The notes below the pieces were generated by a model. That model did no database searches. It worked only from the letters and a program-made list of their open reading frames with translations, and was not told where the DNA came from. From CAYHWE01 sp964360445 (lineage in GTDB: Bacteria > Patescibacteriota > Patescibacteriia > Patescibacteriales > JAKAJF01): 56,391 nt of DNA. A program made the position numbers and the translations under genes. The DNA is taken from contig CAYHWE010000002.1 in assembly GCA_964360445.1 (NCBI GenBank), positions 1-56,391 of the forward strand, read 5' to 3'. Below are positions 50,518 through 56,391 of the stretch, one piece after another (position 1 is the stretch's first letter; the number at the start of each line of letters is the position of its first letter).

Positions 50518-52494
50518 ATGCGCTTCGGATTCAGGAAAAAAGAAAAAAGCTCTGTTGAAAATGATCCTTTTTCCATAAGAGAAGGCAGATTCGGGATGTT
50601 GGACAATTTTTCTTACCGCCTGAATTGGACTGAAGATACTTTCATTTCGGACAGCAGGGGCAGGGAGACGTTGGGCAGAACTTTTGATCTCAAGAGGCTT
50701 TACCCGATAGGCGCGTTTCTGGTCATTTTTATCTTGATTTTATTGAGCAGGGCGGCATGGCTCCAGATTTACAAGGGCGATTATTATTACTCCATGGCGG
50801 AGGGAAACCGTATCCGGTTTGAGCGCCTGGAAGCGAAAAGAGGGATTATTTATGATAGGACCGGAAAACCGATTGTCCGCAATGTCGCTAATTTTTTATT
50901 GTATTTTACGCCCTCCGACCTTCCGGTTGACAAAGATGAATTGGATAAGATCCTAAGCCGCATCGCGGAAATCCTTGGAAATGATCCGGATGAAATGAAG
51001 GACAAGATCGCAAGGATAGGCAGGAAATCCCTGGAGGCGTATAGGCCGCTGTTCATCGCTGATAACATAGAGTATGAAAAAGCGATGCAGCTTTATCTGG
51101 AATCTTCCGGCTGGAGCGGAGTCGTGCTGTCAAGCAAGACAAGGAGAGAATATGATCCGTTCGGCAGCCTGTCTCTGTCGCATATTTTAGGGTATACGGG
51201 AAAAATCAATGAAAAAGAGCTTGATAAATTCGGCAGCGAATATCTGCCGATCGATTATCTAGGGAAAATAGGCGTAGAAAGTTTTTGGGAATCGGAATTG
51301 AAAGGCGTGCACGGTAAAAAACAGATTGAAGTCGACGCGTTAGGCAAAGAGAAAAAAATAATCAGCCAGACGAAAGAAGAAGACGGGCATAACCTGGTCC
51401 TGACTGTAGATGTTTTGGCGCAGAAAAAATTAGAGGAAATAATGATCAGGACATTGGAAAGGATGAAGCTGTCCAGGGGCGTTGCCATAGTCATGGATCC
51501 GAACAACGGTGAAGTCATCGCTTCCGTCAGTTTGCCCGCTTATGATAATAATGTTTTTGCCAAGGGGATCAGCGCGAAAGATTATGGCGATCTGATCAAC
51601 AACCCTGATAATCCTCTGTTCAATCGGGCTGTGAGCGGCGAGTATCCTTCCGGATCAACGATAAAACCGGTTATGGCGGCGGCGGCCTTGGAGGAAGGAG
51701 TGATAACGGAAAAAACCAGTTTTTTAAGTTCGGGCGGGCTTAGGATCGGCGAGTGGTTTTTCCCGGACTGGAAAGCGGGCGGGCATGGCGTGACAAACGT
51801 AAGAAAGGCTATCGCCGAATCGGTAAATACTTTTTTCTATTATATCGGAGGAGGTTTCCAGGATTTCATAGGTTTAGGAATAGAACGTATCGTGAAATAT
51901 GAAAAGATGTTCGGTTTGGGATCGCAGACCGGAGTCGATCTGCCGGGCGAGGCGAGCGGTTTCTTGCCGAGCAAGGAATGGAAGGAAAAGACTAAGAATG
52001 AAAAATGGTATATTGGCGATACTTATCATGTAGCGATCGGCCAGGGAGATCTTACCGCGACCCCATTGCAGATAGCTATGTTCACCGGCTTTTTTGCCAA
52101 TAACGGAAAAATTTACCGGCCGCATTTTGTCAGGGAAATTTTAGACAGCAAGGATAATCCGGCAAAAGAGATCAAAGAAGATCCGATCAGGGAGAATTTT
52201 ATCAGCGATTATAATATAAAAGTCGTAAGAGAGGGGATGCGCCAGACAGTTACGGCCGGAAGCGCGAGAAGCCTGAGCCTTTTGCCTGTAGAAGCCGCCG
52301 GAAAGACAGGAACGGCTCAGTGGTCCTCGAAGAAAGACCCTCATGCCTGGTTCACGGGTTTCGCGCCATATGATTATCCGCAGATCGTTTTTACCATCCT
52401 GATCGAAGAGGGCAGGGAAGGCAGTACTGTTGCCGTGCCTATTGCCAAGGAATTCCTGGAGTGGTATTTTGGAGAAAGGCAAAAATGGCAATAA
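50518..52494 (+). CDS. mrdA: Penicillin-binding protein 2 (elongation transpeptidase)
   Basis: The 658-residue protein has a cytoplasmic N-terminus, one membrane helix near residue 65 ('FLVIFILILLSRAAWL'), a dimerisation domain ('RGIIYDRTGKPIVRN') and a transpeptidase domain with SxxK ('GEYPSGSTIKPVMA'), SxN ('ESVNTFFYY') and KTG ('AAGKTGTAQW'). It cross-links peptidoglycan during elongation, with the RodA polymerase, which is not in this window. Its place behind mreBCD is standard. Confidence 0.95.
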   Translation: MRFGFRKKEKSSVENDPFSIREGRFGMLDNFSYRLNWTEDTFISDSRGRETLGRTFDLKRLYPIGAFLVIFILILLSRAAWLQIYKGDYYYSMAEGNRIRFERLEAKRGIIYDRTGKPIVRNVANFLLYFTPSDLPVDKDELDKILSRIAEILGNDPDEMKDKIARIGRKSLEAYRPLFIADNIEYEKAMQLYLESSGWSGVVLSSKTRREYDPFGSLSLSHILGYTGKINEKELDKFGSEYLPIDYLGKIGVESFWESELKGVHGKKQIEVDALGKEKKIISQTKEEDGHNLVLTVDVLAQKKLEEIMIRTLERMKLSRGVAIVMDPNNGEVIASVSLPAYDNNVFAKGISAKDYGDLINNPDNPLFNRAVSGEYPSGSTIKPVMAAAALEEGVITEKTSFLSSGGLRIGEWFFPDWKAGGHGVTNVRKAIAESVNTFFYYIGGGFQDFIGLGIERIVKYEKMFGLGSQTGVDLPGEASGFLPSKEWKEKTKNEKWYIGDTYHVAIGQGDLTATPLQIAMFTGFFANNGKIYRPHFVREILDSKDNPAKEIKEDPIRENFISDYNIKVVREGMRQTVTAGSARSLSLLPVEAAGKTGTAQWSSKKDPHAWFTGFAPYDYPQIVFTILIEEGREGSTVAVPIAKEFLEWYFGERQKWQ

Positions 52495-52521
52495 CGCACT
52501 TTTATAACAATGGAGGCATAT

Positions 52522-53163
52522 ATGGATTGGCATCTGTCGTACGTGATGTATGTAAAGAATTTCATTTCCAGTCCGGAATTCCAGGAACGGCAGCCGTGGG
52601 TCAGATGGCTTATGCAAAAGCTTTCTATAATCCATCCGCATATCTGGACAGGGAGTAGATTTTTCGGCAGCGTGGCTGTGATTGCGCTGGCAAGCAGGCC
52701 GGCCTTGAGCTTGATCGTCTTTCTTTTTTTTGCCCTTACCGATTGGGTGGATGGCAAGGTGGCGAGGATCAGGAATGAGCAGGGAGGAACAGGAGCCTTG
52801 CTTGACGGGATCGCTGATAAAGTTTTCATAATCCCGATAATCGCTTTTTGGGGGATCCGGTTTTCCCATATCGCGCCGATAGCTATTCTCGCCGCGATAG
52901 AATTCGGAGGGTATCCTCTGATCTGGAGCCTATATAAGAAGGGTTATATAAAAAAAGAAAGAAGAGGAGTGTATGAACACATAATGGCGGGAAAGTATAA
53001 ATTTTCTCTCCAGGTCGCGCTTGTATCAGCCTTGTGGCTTGCTCAGAATCTGGGGGATGGGGGATTGCCATGGATAATAAGCATCAATATTATCCTTGGG
53101 GTTGTAATCTCCCTGGCAGCTCTTTCGGTAGCCGGGAAAATCAACCCGAAATGGGCGATATGA
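52522..53163 (+). CDS. CDP-alcohol phosphatidyltransferase
   Basis: The 213-residue protein has a perfect CDP-alcohol motif D-x2-DG-x2-AR-x8-G-x3-D-x3-D in 'DWVDGKVARIRNEQGGTGALL' (continued by 'DGIADK') and several hydrophobic segments. It joins a CDP-activated lipid to an alcohol; which of the phospholipid (for example PgsA) or other products cannot be told. The ATG at 52522 is chosen for the GGAGG five bases upstream; a start at 52510 lies before this site. Confidence 0.85.
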   Translation: MDWHLSYVMYVKNFISSPEFQERQPWVRWLMQKLSIIHPHIWTGSRFFGSVAVIALASRPALSLIVFLFFALTDWVDGKVARIRNEQGGTGALLDGIADKVFIIPIIAFWGIRFSHIAPIAILAAIEFGGYPLIWSLYKKGYIKKERRGVYEHIMAGKYKFSLQVALVSALWLAQNLGDGGLPWIISINIILGVVISLAALSVAGKINPKWAI

Positions 53164-53181
53164 TAAAAACAATATAGAAAC

Positions 53182-53212
53182 AGGGCGGACTCTTGCGGTT
53201 CGCCCTTTCATT
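53182..53212 (+). terminator. Terminator before the heat-shock cluster
   Basis: AGGGCG (53182-53187) and CGCCCT (53201-53206) pair across a loop, followed by TTCATTTTT. It separates the phosphatidyltransferase gene from the CIRCE site, two bases on. Confidence 0.72.
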
Positions 53213-53213
53213 T

Positions 53214-53240
53214 TTAGCACTCTTGACACTAGAGTGCTAA
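53214..53240. promoter_or_regulatory. Perfect CIRCE operator (HrcA site)
   Basis: TTAGCACTC (53214-53222), nine bases, and GAGTGCTAA (53232-53240) form the perfect CIRCE inverted repeat to which HrcA binds. The -35 box is within the spacer, so bound HrcA would block RNA polymerase. Confidence 0.97.
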
Positions 53241-53252
53241 TTGAGATACAAT
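53223..53252 (+). promoter_or_regulatory. hrcA promoter overlapping CIRCE
   Basis: TTGACA (53223-53228) is inside the CIRCE spacer; TACAAT (53247-53252) is 18 bases on. The ATG is eleven bases behind the -10, so the leader is at most about five bases. Confidence 0.85.
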
Positions 53253-53263
53253 GAGGCTATATT

Positions 53264-53950
53264 ATGGAAAAAAGAAAAGAGTTGATACTTAAGACAATCA
53301 TCAAAGAGCATATAAAAACAGGGGCGCCGGTAGGGTCCGGAATTTTGGTTGATAAATATAAGCTGGACATCTCGCCAGCCACGGTCCGCAATGAAATGGC
53401 CGACCTGGAAGAAGGGGGTTATATAAAACAGCCGTATACTTCCGCTGGCAGGATTCCGACTGAAAAGGCTTATAGATTATATATCGGGGACCTGAAAGAA
53501 AAGAAATTGAATCGGGAAGAGGAAGAACTTTTGACGGCGATACTCATAGAAAAAAATGAATATAATTTCAAGCAGATTGCGAAATTGATTTCTAAGATTT
53601 CTGATAACGCGGTTTTCTGGGCTTTTGACAGAAGCAGCCTATACTACACCGGAATTTCCAGCCTGCTTTCCCAGCCGGAATTCGTCCAGAATGACCTGAT
53701 TTACGATATTTCCGCGATCATAGACAAGATGGATGAGATCATAGATAAGAGTTTCAACGGATTCGAATTCGGGACGCAGATCCTTTTGGGATCGAATAAT
53801 CCGTTTTCAAAACATTGCAGCGCTATCCTGACTAAATACAAATTGGGAGACAAGATCGGCCTGTTCGGCATTTTAGGGCCGATCAGGATGAATTATGAAA
53901 AAAATCTGACGCTAATAAAATTTATAAGCGATAAGCTAACAGAGAAATAA
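53264..53950 (+). CDS. hrcA: Heat-shock repressor HrcA, shortened
   Basis: The 228-residue protein has the HrcA winged-helix domain ('HIKTGAPVGSGILVDKYKLD', 'SPATVRNEMADLEEGGYI', 'PYTSAGRIPTEKAYRLYI') and the last part of the family ('LGDKIGLFGILGPIRMNYEK'). It is about 110 residues shorter than usual HrcA; the middle inserted domain is mostly missing. It binds CIRCE and is itself expressed from it, so it is autoregulated. It precedes the nudix-grpE gene by two bases. Confidence 0.93.
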   Translation: MEKRKELILKTIIKEHIKTGAPVGSGILVDKYKLDISPATVRNEMADLEEGGYIKQPYTSAGRIPTEKAYRLYIGDLKEKKLNREEEELLTAILIEKNEYNFKQIAKLISKISDNAVFWAFDRSSLYYTGISSLLSQPEFVQNDLIYDISAIIDKMDEIIDKSFNGFEFGTQILLGSNNPFSKHCSAILTKYKLGDKIGLFGILGPIRMNYEKNLTLIKFISDKLTEK

Positions 53951-53952
53951 AT

Positions 53953-54813
53953 ATGACTTTAGAAAAACAGGAACAAAAAAAAGAAACATATCCAAGAGCG
54001 ATCGTCGGCGCGTTCATTTTTAATGACAAAAATGAATTATTCCTCATGTCCAGCTCTAAGTGGAGCAATAAATTCGTCTGTCCGGGCGGAGGGGTGGAGT
54101 TCGGCGAGAAATTGGAAATCGCCCTGGAGAGGGAAGTGAAAGAAGAGACGAATATGGACATAGAGAATGTCGAATTTTTGGGTTTTATCGATGCTTATGA
54201 TACGGGGAAATCCTATATCAAAGAAGGAAGCCATCTTTTATTTTTCAATTTTAAGGCGCGCGTCAAGGGCGAGCCGGAAATAATCCTGGACGAAGAAGCC
54301 GTCGGCCATAAATGGCTGAAAGCTGAAGACTGGCTGAAAGAAGATTTGGGAGAGTATGTGAAAAATGCGATCGAGAAATATCTGTTGGGAGAAAAAGAAG
54401 ATTTTGAATATTTATACAAGCGCGCTTTGGCGGATTATCAGAATTTATCGAAACAGACCGCGCGCGAAAAGCAGGAATTCGCGAAATATGCGAACGAACA
54501 ATTAATTTTGGAATTTATTCCGGTTTACGACAATTTAAAAACATCGTTGAAGCACGCGGATGAGAAGGCGAACGGATGGCTGGAGGGAGTGAAATATGTG
54601 ACCAAACAATTCGGCGATGTCTTTAAGAATTTTGGAGTAGAAGAGATAAAAACAGAAGGCGAAAAGTTCGATCATAATACGATGGAATCGGTCGACACGG
54701 AAAAGACGGATGACAATGATAAGGACGGGATGGTGGCGAAGGAAGTATCGGCCGGGTATAGGATGGGAGAGAAGGTGATCAAGGCGGCTAGGGTGATAGT
54801 ATATGAAGTATAA
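53953..54813 (+). CDS. grpE: NUDIX hydrolase fused to GrpE nucleotide-exchange factor
   Basis: The 286-residue protein has two domains in one unbroken frame. Residues 15-145 are a NUDIX domain with box residues G46, E52, R60-E61 and E64-E65 ('GGVEFGEKLEIALEREVKEE'); the final glycine is Asn67. It resembles the GDP-mannose hydrolase branch. Residues 148-286 are GrpE: 'ALADYQNLSKQTAREKQEF', 'FIPVYDNLKTSLKHADEKA', 'FGVEEIKTEGEKFDHNTM' and 'GMVAKEVSAGYRMGEKVIKA'. GrpE exchanges ADP on DnaK. The usual disordered GrpE N-terminus is replaced by the NUDIX domain. The fused arrangement is rare to my knowledge. The gene lies between hrcA and hsp20-dnaK. Confidence 0.93.
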   Translation: MTLEKQEQKKETYPRAIVGAFIFNDKNELFLMSSSKWSNKFVCPGGGVEFGEKLEIALEREVKEETNMDIENVEFLGFIDAYDTGKSYIKEGSHLLFFNFKARVKGEPEIILDEEAVGHKWLKAEDWLKEDLGEYVKNAIEKYLLGEKEDFEYLYKRALADYQNLSKQTAREKQEFAKYANEQLILEFIPVYDNLKTSLKHADEKANGWLEGVKYVTKQFGDVFKNFGVEEIKTEGEKFDHNTMESVDTEKTDDNDKDGMVAKEVSAGYRMGEKVIKAARVIVYEV

Positions 54814-54903
54814 ATTTTCAATTTTCAAACAATTTCCAATGCTTCAATTTTAAATTTAGTCATTGAAAATTGTTTAGAAATTATAAATTGGAAATTAGAA
54901 ATT
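54812..54903. repeat. AT-rich inverted repeat between grpE and hsp20
   Basis: The left arm (54812-54841) ends in CAATTTCCAATG; the right arm starts with CATTGAAAATTGTTTAG at 54861. The arms are close to complementary. The same family as at 35684-35816. Confidence 0.7.
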
Positions 54904-54950
54904 AATAATAGTTGTTTATAAATTATAATTTAATAACTCTTCCCAGCTTT

Positions 54951-54980
54951 TTCACAAAGAAAAAGTAGGAAGAATATAAA
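54951..54980 (+). promoter_or_regulatory. hsp20 promoter (leaderless start)
   Basis: TTCACA (54951-54956) and TATAAA (54975-54980) are 18 bases apart. The ATG at 54985 is four bases behind the -10. No CIRCE is present here. Confidence 0.6.
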
Positions 54981-54984
54981 TTGT

Positions 54985-55404
54985 ATGTCACCACTGATAA
55001 AATGGACCCCATTTTTAGAGCCTTTTGAGGATATGGAAAAAATGTTTGGCGAAATGATGCCAAGCACGCGCCATGGATTTATGCCGGCGATTGATATGTA
55101 TGAGGATGAAAATAATGTGATCGTTGAGACCGAACTGGCCGGTATCGATCCGGAGAAAGTGGATATTTCGATTGAGAATGATGTTTTGACGATCAAGGGT
55201 GAGAGCGAGAAGAAAAGCGAGGTGGAGGATAAGAATTATTACAGGAAAGAAATCAGGCGCGGCAGTTTTTACAGAAATATCCCTTTACCGATCCATGTTT
55301 TAGGAGACAAGGCAAGCGCTGTCGCGGAAGGCGGAGTATTGAAAATTTCTGTCCCGAAAGCGCAGAAAGCGAAACCGAATAAAATTAAAATCCAGACTAA
55401 ATAA
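54985..55404 (+). CDS. Small heat-shock protein Hsp20
   Basis: The 139-residue protein has an alpha-crystallin domain: 'PAIDMYEDENNVIVETELAGID', 'VDISIENDVLTIKGE' and 'GVLKISVPKAQKAKPNKI'. The 'RRGSFYRNIPLP' segment is the family pattern. It holds unfolding proteins for DnaK. It lies between grpE and dnaK, an unusual position, and seems to have its own promoter. Confidence 0.93.
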   Translation: MSPLIKWTPFLEPFEDMEKMFGEMMPSTRHGFMPAIDMYEDENNVIVETELAGIDPEKVDISIENDVLTIKGESEKKSEVEDKNYYRKEIRRGSFYRNIPLPIHVLGDKASAVAEGGVLKISVPKAQKAKPNKIKIQTK

Positions 55405-55438
55405 AAGTTAAATTAAAATTTAAAATTAATTAAAAAAT

Positions 55439-56391
55439 ATGGGTAAAATATTGGGTATAGATTTGGGAACAACAAATTCGGCAATGGCGCTCATCGAAGG
55501 TGGCCAACCGAAAATTTTAGAAAATGCGGAAGGCGTCAGGACGACTCCTTCTATGGTTGCGATTTCAAAAAGCGGTGAAAGGTTGGGCGGTTTGCCGGCT
55601 AAACGCCAGGCGGTCACAAATCCGGAAAATACGGTTTTTGAAGTCAAGCGTTTGATCGGCCGCCGTTTTTCTGATCCGGAAGTCGCAAGAGACCAGAAAA
55701 TAATGCCTTACAAGATCGTGCAGGCCGGGGAAGCGGTCAAGATCAAGATGGGGGATAAGGAATATACCCCTCAGGAAGTTTCAGCTATGATCTTATCTAA
55801 ATTGAAAGCTGATGCGGAAGCAAAATTGGGCGAAACGATCACAGAAGCGATCATCACAGTCCCTGCTTATTTCGACGATTCGCAAAGGCAGGCGACAAAA
55901 GACGCGGGCCAGATTGCGGGTTTGAATGTCAAGCGCATCATCAACGAACCGACAGCGGCAGCGCTCGCTTATGGATTCGATAAAAAGAAAGGTGAAAAGA
56001 TTGCGGTTTATGATTTAGGAGGTGGAACATTCGATGTTTCTATTCTGGATATCACTGAAGATACTGTTGAAGTGAAATCAACAAACGGCGACACCCATTT
56101 GGGCGGAGCTGATTTTGACCAGCGCGTTATCAATTGGATCATCGATGAATTCAAGAAAGATCAGGGCATTGATTTAAGCAAAGACACCTTAGCTTTGCAA
56201 AGAATCAAAGAGGCTGCGGAAAAAGCAAAGATCGAATTATCAAGCGCGATTGATACGGAAATCAATCAGCCGTTCATCACGGTCGGAGCAGACGGTCCGA
56301 AGCATCTGGTGATGAAGATGTCTCGCGCTAATTTGGAAGAATTTGTCGGTGATGTGGTTGAAAAAACAATCGAGCCATGCAAACGCGCTTT
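55439..56391 (+). CDS. dnaK: Chaperone DnaK (Hsp70), 3' end beyond the window
   Basis: The frame from the ATG at 55439 stays open to the window end, giving 317 residues of the ATPase domain: 'GIDLGTTNSAMALIEGG', 'ITVPAYFDDSQRQATKDAG', 'INEPTAAALAYGFDKK' and 'VYDLGGGTFDVSIL'. It is the main Hsp70, with ATP-driven substrate binding, and partners the fused GrpE upstream. The 34-base gap from hsp20 has no CIRCE. Confidence 0.97.
   Translation, partial: MGKILGIDLGTTNSAMALIEGGQPKILENAEGVRTTPSMVAISKSGERLGGLPAKRQAVTNPENTVFEVKRLIGRRFSDPEVARDQKIMPYKIVQAGEAVKIKMGDKEYTPQEVSAMILSKLKADAEAKLGETITEAIITVPAYFDDSQRQATKDAGQIAGLNVKRIINEPTAAALAYGFDKKKGEKIAVYDLGGGTFDVSILDITEDTVEVKSTNGDTHLGGADFDQRVINWIIDEFKKDQGIDLSKDTLALQRIKEAAEKAKIELSSAIDTEINQPFITVGADGPKHLVMKMSRANLEEFVGDVVEKTIEPCKRA

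Noticed and set aside
1..56391. Alternative genetic code (UGA as Gly, as in Gracilibacteria)
   Set aside because: TGA ends mreC, the lipoprotein gene and others at normal lengths, and no conserved gene is interrupted by TGA.

Overview
The window looks like a chromosomal segment of a Patescibacteria (CPR) bacterium, probably a Parcubacteria-like lineage; the family cannot be named from sequence alone. The signs are tightly packed or overlapping genes, a proline-tRNA ligase without its editing domain, a shortened HrcA, pilin-type and Sec genes but no LPS core or outer-membrane assembly genes, dispersed palindromic repeats between and inside genes, and AT-rich DNA. TGA ends conserved genes at their normal length, so the genetic code is standard. 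There is no rRNA, tRNA, CRISPR array or insertion sequence. No stretch over 300 bases lacks a gene.

Bases 1-2036 hold the 3' part of a secreted, multi-domain surface protein. From 2221 to 24529 runs a plus-strand surface-glycan locus with GT2, GT4 and GT-C glycosyltransferases, five methyltransferases, a radical SAM protein, sugar epimerases and an acyltransferase. It includes an apparently complete GDP-D-glycero-D-manno-heptose pathway: HddC-like nucleotidyltransferase, HddA kinase and a fused GmhA-GmhB protein. A bidirectional terminator at 24533-24563 separates it from a convergent minus-strand block (24543-29891). That block encodes a polyprenyl-phosphate sugar-phosphate transferase, an ALG5-like GT2, a GT87-like membrane transferase, a Wzx-type flippase and a GtrA protein. 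Together the blocks could start, build and flip a lipid-linked glycan. No Wzy polymerase or ligase was recognised.

From 29995 the content is mainly housekeeping: DNA polymerase delta', a beta-propeller lipoprotein and a pilin, then frr, rseP and hpf, secA, a nucleotide-metabolism group (UMPH-1-like nucleotidase, NUDIX, truncated YfiH-like protein), maf, a SpoT-like HD hydrolase, secD-secF, proS, csaA, the shape operon mreB-mreC-mreD-PBP2, a CDP-alcohol phosphatidyltransferase, and the heat-shock cluster hrcA, nudix-grpE, hsp20 and dnaK (cut by the window end).

The most unusual things are a NUDIX domain fused to GrpE under a perfect CIRCE operator; a SecD whose periplasmic domain contains two parvulin-like segments; the fused GmhA-GmhB in a heptose pathway; a protein of two fused SDR enzymes; and two kinds of gene starts. 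In one kind the -10 box lies 4-11 bases before the ATG (leaderless or nearly so). In the other a strong Shine-Dalgarno follows a short leader. A 52-residue zinc-ribbon gene (40898-41056, minus strand) is also present.
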